The notes below the pieces were generated by a model. It made no database searches. It was not told where the DNA came from and saw nothing but the letters and a program-made list of their open reading frames with translations. Position numbers and translations under genes: made by a program. This document shows positions 34,816 through 43,000 of a DNA stretch of 64,000 nt, piece after piece (within the stretch, counting starts at the first letter, position 1; each line of letters begins with the position of its first letter). Where the stretch lies: contig NZ_JAAXMT010000005.1 of assembly GCF_012277075.1 (NCBI RefSeq), forward strand, positions 124,001-188,000, given 5' to 3'. This DNA is from Streptococcus alactolyticus (lineage in GTDB: Bacteria; Bacillota; Bacilli; Lactobacillales; Streptococcaceae).

Positions 34816-36146
34816 TTGTAATTGGTGATGTGATTAGCATTGACAGAAATGCAGGTATGATTACCACGAAAGATGGCAATATTAGAGCTAACAGTCCAAA
34901 TAATGTCTTAATGGCTTTTAAGTCAGATGACCAATTAAGTATTTATTTAAAACACAACGAATTCTCGCAAGAACATGAATTAATCAAAGACATCAAAATC
35001 GGTAACACTCATTTCAAAAAAGGTGAGCTACCTTCTAATTTTGATTCAGTTGTTAAAGTGTATTTCGAAAGCGTGTTGAAAGTAGCTTTTTCAAATCAAG
35101 CGATGGTCGATGGTATGGAAACATTCTTCTCAGAAAGAACTTACAATCCCGTAGTTGAATATATGGAAAAAGCAGCTAAAGAATGGGATGGCAGACAGCG
35201 AATCGATCGTATGTTTCAAGTCTATTTAGGCGCTGACGACATAGGACTAGTTTCAAAAATTGCTGAAATGTGGTTAGTAGGTGCAGTTGCGAAGGTGTAT
35301 GATCCATATGTTAAATTTGACTATGTCTTAGATTTGGTTGGCGGTCAAGGTGTTGGTAAAACATCGCTTCTTCAAAAATTAGGCGGCAATTGGTACACAG
35401 ATGCTGTCACAGATTTCTCAAACAAAGATAATTACGATATCATGCTAAAGAGTTTGATTGTTAATGATGATGAAATGGTGGCAAGTAATCGAATGTCATT
35501 TGCTGAAACCAAGGCTTTTATCTCAAAAACAAGTTTACGTTTCAGAAAACCATACATGAAACGAACAGAGGAATTTGCTAAAAACTTCGTTTTGGCACGC
35601 ACGACTAACCAAAAAGAATATCTAAAGGATAAGACAGGTGAACGTCGTTTCTTACCGATTATGGTAAATGCCGAGAACCAAAAGAAACATCCGATGGAAA
35701 TCGAACCAGAAACAATTAAACAAATCTGGGGTGAAGCCGTCACAATTTTTAAAAATGGTGCAAGTTTGATGTTCGATGAAGAAACAGAGCAAGAATTAAA
35801 CGTTTATCGCGAACGATTCATGTACAGAGACGAAGTCGAACAGCAAGTCTTGGAATACTTAGATATGCCAATTCCGTCAAATTGGGAAAGCATGTCTGCT
35901 CAAAAGCAACATCAATACACGCAAGCCTATTTTGACAACAGCCATGGTTTTGATGCTGGTGAGGCTCAATTGACAAAAGTTTCAACACGAGAAATGATGT
36001 ATAACTTGTTTATGAGAAGTTCGAACGATAGAAAGCTGTCAACGAAAATCAATATGGTCATGGATAATCATCCTGAATGGGAGAAGAAACAATTCAAAAT
36101 AGCCGGTAAAAACACTAAAGGATTTAAACGAAAAATCAAAAAATAG
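34812..36146 (+). CDS. VapE-family replicative helicase (virulence-associated E)
   Basis: A 444-residue SF3-like ATPase. Walker A LVGGQGVGKTSLLQKLGG near residues 177-194, Walker B MLKSLIVNDDEMV near 213-225, the conserved FVLARTTNQKEYLKDKTGERRF near 262-283. These proteins load and unwind at the phage origin together with prim-pol. GTG start overlapping the upstream stop. An iteron-rich, AT-rich region follows directly. Confidence 0.87.
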   Translation: MIVIGDVISIDRNAGMITTKDGNIRANSPNNVLMAFKSDDQLSIYLKHNEFSQEHELIKDIKIGNTHFKKGELPSNFDSVVKVYFESVLKVAFSNQAMVDGMETFFSERTYNPVVEYMEKAAKEWDGRQRIDRMFQVYLGADDIGLVSKIAEMWLVGAVAKVYDPYVKFDYVLDLVGGQGVGKTSLLQKLGGNWYTDAVTDFSNKDNYDIMLKSLIVNDDEMVASNRMSFAETKAFISKTSLRFRKPYMKRTEEFAKNFVLARTTNQKEYLKDKTGERRFLPIMVNAENQKKHPMEIEPETIKQIWGEAVTIFKNGASLMFDEETEQELNVYRERFMYRDEVEQQVLEYLDMPIPSNWESMSAQKQHQYTQAYFDNSHGFDAGEAQLTKVSTREMMYNLFMRSSNDRKLSTKINMVMDNHPEWEKKQFKIAGKNTKGFKRKIKK

Positions 36147-36449
36147 TTCGGTTACTTCTCTGATTTTATCGGTTACCATCGGTTACCTTTTGACAAAAAG
36201 TATCCGTAGGTATCCGTAAGTAACCGATAATTTTAGAGTTCGGTTACCCACTTAAACCCTTGATATTATTGACTTTCTTATATAAAAGGTAACCGATAAC
36301 TTATATTTTTATAAAAAGTATTATATAAAATAGTAAATATATAAAGAATGTTGATATAAAGGGATTCTTACGAATATAGGTGTAGGAAATAAATAAAAAA
36401 GTGTTTTTTATCGGTTACTCGGTTACCTTTGATATTTTGAGGTAAAAAT
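36147..36449. other. Candidate phage replication origin (iterons)
   Basis: About 300 AT-rich bases with no gene and eight copies of CGGTTAC: forward at 36149, 36170, 36180, 36241, 36412 and 36420, reverse (GTAACCG) at 36220 and 36289. A degenerate TATCCGTA pair sits at 36201-36218. The position right after the primase and helicase genes fits a theta-type phage origin recognised by a phage protein. Confidence 0.65.
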
Positions 36450-36698
36450 ATGAAAAAAGGCGGCAACAAAATGCGTGCAAAATATTCCGTGACGCATTAT
36501 GAAACATATAGCAAAACGGTTCTCGATATTTTGGATGAATTTATTGACTGGTTATATAGCAAAGGCATCAGCGAACCAGAAGATGTTGCTGAATTACTTG
36601 GCATAAGTGCATATAAAGCTAGAAAATTGCAACGGTTAGAAGATTTGCCAAACGAAAAAGTTAAAAAAATGATGTTGAAGGTGATGAAAAATGGCTAA
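36450..36698 (+). CDS. Hypothetical protein with HTH-like segment, 82 aa
   Basis: MKKGGNKMRAKYSVTHYETY, then ISEPEDVAELLGISAYKARKLQRLEDLPNEKV resembles a small DNA-binding helix-turn-helix. RBS TTGAGGT. The ATG at 36471 is an alternative start. Being next to the iterons, it may help at the origin; this is inference. Confidence 0.6.
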   Translation: MKKGGNKMRAKYSVTHYETYSKTVLDILDEFIDWLYSKGISEPEDVAELLGISAYKARKLQRLEDLPNEKVKKMMLKVMKNG

Positions 36699-37182
36699 TT
36701 ACAAAAGGCAAGTTATTATCTATGATTTGATAATAGATGGGAATGTAGTTTTTACAGGAACAGCTGATGAGATTGCTGAAAAGTTAGGGATTTCACCAGT
36801 TACGGTATATACTAGACACCGCAAAGGAATTCATATTCTGCAGGAAAAACGAAGAGAAATACGAACACTCACACGCAAAACACGAGAGGAAAAAGAACGC
36901 CGCAAGGTTTGGGTATATCAATTATTTAAGGATGGAGAATGGTTATTCACTGGTACTCGTGAGAAGTGCGCTCAATTTTTAGGGGTAAAATTGGGATATC
37001 TTTCACAGTATGAACAGCGAAACGGCATTGAAAGAGTAAAGCTGCACATGGAAGAAGTTAGCTATGACGAAGAACCGCCTGAAGATAAAATTGAAGTTGC
37101 AGATGTTGTTTCTGATAAAGAAGACAAGCAACGTATACGGAAATATACCACGATGAAGGCGGCAGCATTATGCGGATTATGA
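36691..37182 (+). CDS. Protein with duplicated HTH-like module, 163 aa
   Basis: Two copies of a module of about 40 residues: residues 10-46 (YDLIIDGNVVFTGTADEIAE...) and 74-110 (YQLFKDGEWLFTGTREKCAQ...). Each has a beta hairpin followed by an HTH-like part, as in phage DNA-binding proteins that carry a NUMOD/IENR-like motif. An acidic tail follows. Probably a DNA-binding accessory protein. Overlaps the previous gene by 8 bases. Confidence 0.6.
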   Translation: MANYKRQVIIYDLIIDGNVVFTGTADEIAEKLGISPVTVYTRHRKGIHILQEKRREIRTLTRKTREEKERRKVWVYQLFKDGEWLFTGTREKCAQFLGVKLGYLSQYEQRNGIERVKLHMEEVSYDEEPPEDKIEVADVVSDKEDKQRIRKYTTMKAAALCGL

Positions 37183-37226
37183 TTACTATTATTGTTGCGG
37201 TGATTATTAAAATGATGATTGGATAA
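37170..37226 (+). CDS. Possible membrane micropeptide, 18 aa
   Basis: Within the end of the preceding gene, ATG 37170 opens MRIMITIIVAVIIKMMIG, a fully hydrophobic helix with a Lys near its end. AAGGCGG lies 9 bases upstream. It could be chance; the composition and position are the only support. Confidence 0.25.
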   Translation: MRIMITIIVAVIIKMMIG

Positions 37227-37229
37227 ACA

Positions 37230-37514
37230 ATGGAAACACAATACTTATTTAGAGGGCGCTTTGATAATTTCATCATCGAACGCATTGATGATTTTCCGGC
37301 TTATTACTTGCAATGTTCACGACGCTGTCAAAATTGCGGCGAAGATAGCGGATGTAACGAAATTTATTTTATTTTAGGAGAAAGTAATATTCGAATGTGT
37401 ATGAAAAATTATTTTCGTAAAATTAACTTTAATTATAGAGGCGAAAACGATGATGAAATTGAAGAGATTGTCAAAAAATGGAAACTCATATCAAAAATGG
37501 AGGTTAACCAATGA
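37230..37514 (+). CDS. Cys-rich hypothetical protein, 94 aa
   Basis: METQYLFRGRFDNFIIERIDD, then a Cys cluster (QCSRRCQNCGEDSGCNE) that may bind zinc, then a basic helix (MCMKNYFRKINFNYRG). No family recognised. Four-base overlap with the next gene. Confidence 0.55.
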   Translation: METQYLFRGRFDNFIIERIDDFPAYYLQCSRRCQNCGEDSGCNEIYFILGESNIRMCMKNYFRKINFNYRGENDDEIEEIVKKWKLISKMEVNQ

Positions 37515-37726
37515 AATTTAACTGGGTGTTTACCCTCTCGGTCTGCATGAGCGTAGGTGTGCTGATAGCTAGCATGTACGCTGGATTTGAGAGCGTTAAA
37601 GTAGGCTACACGCAACAGATTGCAGACTTGCAAGAGGAGTTGAAAGATGCGAATGCGAAGATAAAGGTATTAGAAGATAATCAGGTAATTGTTTATCAGA
37701 CAGATAATAACGACAGCAACCCATAA
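37511..37726 (+). CDS. Small membrane-anchored coiled-coil protein (DUF1372-like)
   Basis: A 71-residue protein with an N-terminal membrane helix (VFTLSVCMSVGVLIASMY) and a coiled coil (QQIADLQEELKDANAKIKVLEDN). Streptococcal phages often carry a DUF1372 protein of this shape here; identity not certain. TGGAGG RBS. Confidence 0.55.
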   Translation: MKFNWVFTLSVCMSVGVLIASMYAGFESVKVGYTQQIADLQEELKDANAKIKVLEDNQVIVYQTDNNDSNP

Positions 37727-37760
37727 CGGTATCTAGCAAGGTTCGAGCCCTTGCATGGGT
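37719..37760 (+). ncRNA. tRNA-like minihelix
   Basis: ACCCAT (37719-37724) pairs with ATGGGT (37755-37760). Directly inside the 3' strand is a T-arm-like hairpin GCAAGG-TTCGAGC-CCTTGC (37736-37754) whose 7-base loop matches the TTCRANY consensus. The acceptor 3' strand follows the T stem with no gap, as in tRNA, but the D and anticodon arms are replaced by 11 bases. No CCA end. Confidence 0.4.
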
Positions 37761-37975
37761 GTAGCCTAGAATTAAATAATAGAATGGAGGAACTCCTTTG
37801 CAATTTCTAAAAGTACAAGTTGGTTTGTTACTAGGCGCAAACTGGCGAGGCTGAAATTTAAAATAGAAAGTGAGGAGACTTTTCTAAATTTAAGTTACTT
37901 CTACAATCTAACGCAGCTCTAACAGTCGGCTGTTATTATGCAAGGCGAGAGCCTGCCCAAAAAGAAAAAGCCCTA
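37761..37975. other. Leader between early genes and the late regulator
   Basis: About 215 bases without a convincing gene; a possible 18-codon frame from TTG 37798 after GGAGG is too short to judge. The region probably is the transcribed leader that ends in the hairpin at 37976-38039. Confidence 0.4.
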
Positions 37976-38039
37976 CTCACGTAAGGACCTCCAATGTTAT
38001 ATTCACTTTTAATATTATAACATATTTGGAGGTTGTGAG
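37976..38039 (+). promoter_or_regulatory. Hairpin masking the RBS of the DUF1492 gene
   Basis: Three nested stems: CTCAC (37976)/GTGAG (38035), CCTCCAA (37988)/TTGGAGG (38026), TGTTATA (37995)/TATAACA (38016). The middle stem pairs the Shine-Dalgarno sequence GGAGG (38028-38032) with CCTCC. The start codon of the late regulator begins at its edge, so translation should be low unless the structure is opened. Confidence 0.6.
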
Positions 38040-38482
38040 TGGTGGCTAAAAGTAAAACAGAAGCAGAATATTTATTGGAAGAACTAAGACTGATTCCTAA
38101 AATAATCAAACAATTAAAATTAGATGTTGAAGCTACTAGAAGCTCGCTGCTCACGTCTCCGAAATGGTCTGATATGAAAGTGAGCGGTGGTATTCGACAG
38201 TCACAGACGGACAAAAACGTCTCGATTATCGATGCGTCAGATTATGGACTGGCAGAGATTGACCGCTTGACAAAACGACGTGAGGAAATTATCGGCGTTA
38301 TCATGCAAATACCTGATAGTGCTCAACGCTATGTCCTGTTGACTACTTATCTAAACTGTCAAACGTTTGACGAAGCTATTGATAAGCTGGAATTAAATAG
38401 GAACAAATATTACACTATCAAAGCAAAAGCTGTAAAAAGTCTGAACATTATACTAAATCAATACGGAATCGTACGGGAATAG
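38039..38482 (+). CDS. DUF1492/ArpU-like late transcription regulator
   Basis: A 147-residue protein: helical N-terminal half (EAEYLLEELRLIPKIIKQLKLD) and a C-terminal sigma-factor-region-4-like HTH (TFDEAIDKLELNRNKYYTIKAKAVKSLN). Proteins of this group switch on late phage genes and lie just before the HNH/terminase cluster, as here. Start GTG 38039 (or GTG 38042). Its RBS lies in a stable hairpin, suggesting translational control. Confidence 0.75.
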   Translation: MVAKSKTEAEYLLEELRLIPKIIKQLKLDVEATRSSLLTSPKWSDMKVSGGIRQSQTDKNVSIIDASDYGLAEIDRLTKRREEIIGVIMQIPDSAQRYVLLTTYLNCQTFDEAIDKLELNRNKYYTIKAKAVKSLNIILNQYGIVRE

Positions 38483-38517
38483 TACAAAGTAATACTCACA
38501 AATACAATGAGATGGTG

Positions 38518-38569
38518 TATTATAGTAGTATGAAATAATGACGAGGGGAGCTAAAAGGTAGCTCCTTTT
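38518..38569 (+). promoter_or_regulatory. Possible late promoter followed by terminator hairpin
   Basis: TATTAT (38518-38523) with no good -35 could be an activator-dependent late promoter. Downstream the stem GGAGCTA / TAGCTCC (38547-38565) with TTTT resembles a terminator. Both lie between the DUF1492 gene and the HNH gene. Confidence 0.35.
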
Positions 38570-38595
38570 GTTATGCAAAAAAAAGGAAAAGGAAT

Positions 38596-38934
38596 ATGAA
38601 ACCACAGAAGCTTACTATCGTTGGTGGAAAGCGAAAGCAAGTAGACTTTGATAGTCGAAGCGAAGAGTACAAGAACTATAATAAGACAAGATGGAACTAT
38701 GATAAGAAGCTGACAAGATTCTATAATAGTTCTGCTTGGAGAAGTACAAGTAAGTTAGTGTTGCTTCGTGATGATTATGTCTGTCAAATGTGTGGAGGAG
38801 AAGCAACGATGGTTGACCATATAATTCCAATAAAAAAAGATTGGAAAAGAAGATTAGACTTGACGAACCTTCAAGCAAGCTGTAAAGCATGCAACGATGC
38901 TAAAGCTAATCGTGAAAATTATGGCAAAAAATAG
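38596..38934 (+). CDS. HNH endonuclease
   Basis: A 112-residue HNH protein: first zinc pair CQMCGGEATMVDHIIPIKKD (residues 76-95) with the DH of the active site, and second pair CKACNDAKANRE with the N. In HK97-like cos phages this nuclease lies beside the terminase and takes part in cos cleavage. RBS GGAAAAGG. Confidence 0.88.
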   Translation: MKPQKLTIVGGKRKQVDFDSRSEEYKNYNKTRWNYDKKLTRFYNSSAWRSTSKLVLLRDDYVCQMCGGEATMVDHIIPIKKDWKRRLDLTNLQASCKACNDAKANRENYGKK

Positions 38935-39121
38935 CATAGAAAAGGCGAATTATCCCACCTATAACGGGTGTGAGGTGGTATAAATGTTCGGTAATCCCCC
39001 TTGTTTTTTTATCGGGGCTATGTATCGTTCGGATATAACAACGCCGCCCTCTTTCGTGCGCAATTTTCCCTTTTTGAATTTTTGAAAGCTAAAAATTTTA
39101 ATGTAAAGGAGATGTAAAGCT
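38935..39121. other. Gap between HNH and terminase small subunit, possible cos region
   Basis: 187 bases with a small inverted repeat CCACCT (38955-38960) / AGGTGG (38973-38978) and a GC-richer stretch (CGCCGCCCTC) unusual for this phage. A short frame from ATG 38984 exists but looks like chance. In cos phages the cohesive-end site lies near here. Confidence 0.35.
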
Positions 39122-39592
39122 TTGGGACGAAAGTTAAAGGTAGTTGAAAATAACAAAAAACATTTGACTAAAGCTGAAAAAGCTGTACGTGTCGAAATCC
39201 AAAAATCAGCTGGTGACGGTTTGATTGAGTTACAACTAACACCTCCTGAACACTTAGGAGAAACAGCGAAAGTTGAATACGCTCGTATAGTTGAAGATTT
39301 AAAAAGTTTGCCGGTTCGTGATTTGGATAGAGCAATTTTAGAAAATTATTGCACATGGTACGGTATATATGTTGAAGCAAGTCAAAAAGTAAATGAAATA
39401 GGTATTTCTGTTTTTAGCGAAGATAAAGGCATGTGGATTCAGAATCCATTAGTTGTTACGCTCGAAAAAGCGACAAACAATATTAAATCGTGCGCAGCGC
39501 AGTTAGGTTTGACTGTCGACAGTCGTATGAAAATGTATGTACCTAAAACAGAAGAAAAGAAAGACACAATGTTTGATAAGTTTGGGAATTAG
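39122..39592 (+). CDS. terS: Terminase small subunit, P27 family
   Basis: A 156-residue protein (MGRKLKVVENNKKHLTKAEKA) with the P27 pattern: APEHLG-like PPEHLGETAKVEY, then LKSLPVRDLDRAILENYC and NPLVVTLEKATNNIKSCAAQLGL. It recognises phage DNA and guides the large subunit. TTG start, AAAGGAGAT 8 bases upstream. Confidence 0.88.
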   Translation: MGRKLKVVENNKKHLTKAEKAVRVEIQKSAGDGLIELQLTPPEHLGETAKVEYARIVEDLKSLPVRDLDRAILENYCTWYGIYVEASQKVNEIGISVFSEDKGMWIQNPLVVTLEKATNNIKSCAAQLGLTVDSRMKMYVPKTEEKKDTMFDKFGN

Positions 39593-39608
39593 TGAAAGGA
39601 AATAAAGA

Positions 39609-39833
39609 ATGAAGCGAGTAAAAGAATTCTCTATTAAAATAACAGAAGGCGATAGCTGTCCAATTGTGAAAATAGACGGAGAAGAAGTGCTCCACATTGC
39701 TAAAGTAAAATTTTGCTTCGAATCCGGAAACGCAATCGATGCACCGTGGGAAAATGGATTCTTTATTGAATTTTTTGACATTAATGATGGTAGAGGGTTC
39801 AAAAGAACTCTTGGACAGTCGTTCCGTATTTAG
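39609..39833 (+). CDS. Hypothetical protein between terminase genes, 74 aa
   Basis: MKRVKEFSIKITEGDSCPIV, small and beta-rich, with GAAAGGAAATAAAG upstream. Family unknown. It separates the two terminase genes and shares their transcription direction. Confidence 0.55.
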   Translation: MKRVKEFSIKITEGDSCPIVKIDGEEVLHIAKVKFCFESGNAIDAPWENGFFIEFFDINDGRGFKRTLGQSFRI

Positions 39834-39854
39834 AAATGAAAGGAGGTAATCAAA

Positions 39855-41603
39855 ATAGCTTACGATTATTTAGAGATTCCAGAGCAGTATAAAGATACTG
39901 CTTTTTATTATGCGCTCGATGTGGTCGAAGGCAATATCAAAGCTTGTCAGAAAGTTATCAAAGCTTGTCAAAGGCATTTGGATGATTTGAAAAATATTAG
40001 TAATTCTGATTTTGAATTTGATTATTTCCCAGAGAAAGCCCAAAACACTATCGATTTTTTGGAGATTTTGCCAGATGTTAAAACAGGCAAAACTTATCCG
40101 CTTGCAAGGTTTCAAAAATTCATCATCTCCAGCTTGTATGGTTGGCGGAAGAAGAAAGACCACTCTGTCAGACGCTTCCGCAAGGCTATGGTCTCAGTTG
40201 CTCGTAAGAACGGAAAGACCATTTTAATCGCTGGTATTTTGCTATACGAGTTTTTATTTGGTAAGAACCCCGCATTAAGTCGTCAGTTATTCTGTACGGC
40301 AAATGACCGCACACAGGCAAGAATTGCATGGACGATGGCTAAGAAGCAGTTAGAAGCTCTTAGAGCTAAGGATAAGGACATTTTCAAAGCTACTAAGATT
40401 GTTCGCGATGAGTTAACAAACAAGCGTGATGAATCGTATATCAGGGCATTAAGTCGTGACACTGGGGCAGTTGATGGTTTTGAACCATATGTTGGCGTGC
40501 TAGATGAATACGCTGCAAGCAAAACAAATGAAATGATTGAACTTTTGGAATCTGGTCAAGGTCAGCTTGATAATCCATTGATTTTAATTATTTCGACAGC
40601 TGGTCTAGATTTGAATGTACCAATGTACACCATTGAATATAAGTACGCTACTAAGATTTTAGATAAGAAAACAGTTGATGATTCGTATTTTGCGTTCATT
40701 TCCGAACAAGATGACGAGAAAGAAATTGCTGACGAAAGCAATTGGATTAAGTCAAATCCTATTTTGGAAGTGCCAGCGTTGTATGAAAAAATCATGGATT
40801 ATTTGCGAAAAAGGCGTAAAACTTCGCTTGAAACGGGTGAAATTAACAAAGTTTTGGTTAAAAATTTCAACATGTGGCGTCAATCTAGCGAAGCCTCTTA
40901 CATGGATAAACAAACGTGGGAAGATGCACTTATTGATAAGCCAGATACGACTGGCAGACGCGTCTGGATAGGCGTAGACGTTGGACATTCAAGCGACTTG
41001 TTTTCAATCAGCACAATGACGATGATGGACGATTATTGGTACGCTGACAGCTTTTCTTTTATCGCTACAAAGTATGGTTTGATAGCTAAAGAAAAGCGGG
41101 ATGGTGTATCTTATACGAACCTTGAACGCATGGGCGAATGCGAAATTACCGCGCTCGAGTCTGGTGTTATTGATAATGAACGAGTTATGGAAAAACTCGA
41201 AGAAATGGTTATTGAAAACGATTGGGAAGTTCAGGGGATTTATTTCGACCCTTATCAATACGGCGCTTTGCTAACGATGATTGAGAAACGACACCCAGAA
41301 TGGACACAAGTCCAAATCCCACAAACAACAATGGTTCTGAATATGCCGACGAAGCAGTTTAGAGATGACGTCAAAACTGGGAAAATAAAACATTCGGGCA
41401 ATAAGTTGCTTACAATGGCTGTTAATAATGCTTATACACGAGTTGACAACAACGGTATGCGTATTGATAAGAATAAAAACAGCAATAAAATTGACCCGCT
41501 CGATGCTTTACTAGACGCTTATGCGGCTTGTTATCTCGAAGCATTTGACGGCGCAGGTTATTGGACTGACGAAAAAATCTTTGAAAGTGGAGGTCTGTTT
41601 TGA
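39855..41603 (+). CDS. terL: Terminase large subunit, likely AUA start
   Basis: About 582 residues. ATPase motifs: Walker A VSVARKNGKTILIAG near residues 114-128 and Walker B EPYVGVLDEYAAS near 209-221; nuclease acids in VWIGVDVGHSSDLFSI near 376 and the C-terminal KIDPLDALLDAYAA. It drives packaging. The only well-placed ribosome binding site (AGGAGG at 39841-39846) lies 8 bases before an ATA codon at 39855, giving the N-terminus (M)AYDYLEIPEQYKDTAFYYAL; the next possible start, GTG 39921, has no RBS and loses this conserved-looking stretch. Confidence 0.88.
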   Translation: MAYDYLEIPEQYKDTAFYYALDVVEGNIKACQKVIKACQRHLDDLKNISNSDFEFDYFPEKAQNTIDFLEILPDVKTGKTYPLARFQKFIISSLYGWRKKKDHSVRRFRKAMVSVARKNGKTILIAGILLYEFLFGKNPALSRQLFCTANDRTQARIAWTMAKKQLEALRAKDKDIFKATKIVRDELTNKRDESYIRALSRDTGAVDGFEPYVGVLDEYAASKTNEMIELLESGQGQLDNPLILIISTAGLDLNVPMYTIEYKYATKILDKKTVDDSYFAFISEQDDEKEIADESNWIKSNPILEVPALYEKIMDYLRKRRKTSLETGEINKVLVKNFNMWRQSSEASYMDKQTWEDALIDKPDTTGRRVWIGVDVGHSSDLFSISTMTMMDDYWYADSFSFIATKYGLIAKEKRDGVSYTNLERMGECEITALESGVIDNERVMEKLEEMVIENDWEVQGIYFDPYQYGALLTMIEKRHPEWTQVQIPQTTMVLNMPTKQFRDDVKTGKIKHSGNKLLTMAVNNAYTRVDNNGMRIDKNKNSNKIDPLDALLDAYAACYLEAFDGAGYWTDEKIFESGGLF

Positions 41604-41758
41604 AATTTTTTAAAAATAACATTCATACATTACTACTACTAACGGGATTTGGCTTGATTGATTATTCATTTTTTAGATTGGATTTAACAGCTGGCTTTAT
41701 GTGTTTGGGTTTGATGTGTACATTTTTAGGTTTATATATTGACAAAACCATGCGTTAG
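41600..41758 (+). CDS. DUF1056-like small membrane protein, 52 aa
   Basis: TTG 41600 overlaps the terminase stop; GGAGGT lies 5-6 bases upstream. Two membrane helices (TLLLLTGFGLIDYSFF; AGFMCLGLMCTFLGLYI). DUF1056 proteins occur at this place in lactococcal and streptococcal phages. Function unknown. Confidence 0.65.
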   Translation: MKFFKNNIHTLLLLTGFGLIDYSFFRLDLTAGFMCLGLMCTFLGLYIDKTMR

Positions 41759-41773
41759 AAAGGAGGTGAGACA

Positions 41774-43000
41774 ATGAGCTTTTTTCAGTCGTTAGGAGAT
41801 TCCAAACTCTCTTATGACGATTATGTCGCTTCGGTAGTGTCTGGCAATGATAGCGCAAAGTATGTTGGTATTTCAGCTCTTAGAAACAGCGATGTACTGA
41901 CAGCAACATCAATTATTGCTGGTGATATTGCCAGATTTCCGTTAATCAAGAAAAACATCAATGGCGACATCATTCAAGACGAGGACATCAATTATTTGTT
42001 GAATGTAAAATCGACTGGCAATGCTTCAGCTCGAACGTGGAAATTTGCGATGGCAGTCAATACTATTTTGACAGGTAATGCTTATTCTCGTATTTTGAGA
42101 GACCCACGAACTGGCAATGCGTTGCAATTTCAGTTTTATAAACCATCTGAAACTCGTGTGGAAGAATTAGATAGTCATGAACTTATCTACACTTTCATCG
42201 ATAGCTTGACAGGCAAAGAGATCACTTGTGGAGCTGATGACGTCATCCATTGGAAATTCTTTAGCCATGACACAATTTTAGGGCGTTCCCCGTTGCTGTC
42301 TTTAGGTGATGAAATTAGTTTGCAAAACAGCGGAACAAGTACGCTTTTAAAATTCTTTAAAGACGGTTTTTCAAGCGGTATTTTAAAAATGGAAGGCGCT
42401 ATGTTGAGTGGTGAAGCTCGCAAAAAGGCTCGTGAAGAATTCGAGAAAATGCGAGAAGGAGCGAAAGGTGGCAGTCCTTTAGTATTTGATAACACGATGA
42501 CCTACGAACCGTTAGAAATCGATACGAATGTTCTTCAGTTGATTTCAAGTAATAATTTTTCAACTGCTCAAATTGCTAAAGCTTTGCGAATACCTAGCTA
42601 TAAATTGGGTGTAAATAGCCCTAATCAGTCCGTAGCTCAGCTTACTGAAGACTATGTTACAAATGACTTGCCGTTCTATTTTGACGCGATAACGAGCGAA
42701 TTAGGTCTTAAAATCTTTAGTCCAAGAGATAGACGGAAATGCCGACTTGAATTTGATACACGTAGCGTTACAGGTCGAAATGTTGATGAGATTGTTAAAC
42801 TTGTCAATAATACGCTATTAACACCAAACCAAGGGCTTATTGAGCTTGGCAAACAGCCGTCTGATAATCCAGATATGGATAGGTATCAAACAAGCCTTAA
42901 TTACGTTTTCTTGGACAAGAAAGAAGAATATCAATCATTGAAAGGAGGTGAGGAAAATGCCGAAACGAATTCAGATGAGGGGTCCGCTGATTCCGAATAA
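41774..43000 (+). CDS. Phage portal protein, HK97 family
   Basis: A 408-residue portal: LTATSIIAGDIARFPLI near 36, TGNAYSRILRDPRTGNALQF near 96-115, WKFFSHDTILGRSPLL near 155-170, and IAKALRIPSYKLG near 270. It forms the dodecameric DNA gate of the head. AAGGAGGTGAGAC RBS. The C-terminus is acidic and overlaps the protease gene by 44 bases. Confidence 0.92.
   Translation: MSFFQSLGDSKLSYDDYVASVVSGNDSAKYVGISALRNSDVLTATSIIAGDIARFPLIKKNINGDIIQDEDINYLLNVKSTGNASARTWKFAMAVNTILTGNAYSRILRDPRTGNALQFQFYKPSETRVEELDSHELIYTFIDSLTGKEITCGADDVIHWKFFSHDTILGRSPLLSLGDEISLQNSGTSTLLKFFKDGFSSGILKMEGAMLSGEARKKAREEFEKMREGAKGGSPLVFDNTMTYEPLEIDTNVLQLISSNNFSTAQIAKALRIPSYKLGVNSPNQSVAQLTEDYVTNDLPFYFDAITSELGLKIFSPRDRRKCRLEFDTRSVTGRNVDEIVKLVNNTLLTPNQGLIELGKQPSDNPDMDRYQTSLNYVFLDKKEEYQSLKGGEENAETNSDEGSADSE

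Noticed and set aside
38984..39085. A 33-codon frame (MFGNPPCFFIGAMYRS) with GAGGTGG upstream, before the terminase small subunit
   Set aside because: Composition is not protein-like and the region is a better candidate for a cos site.
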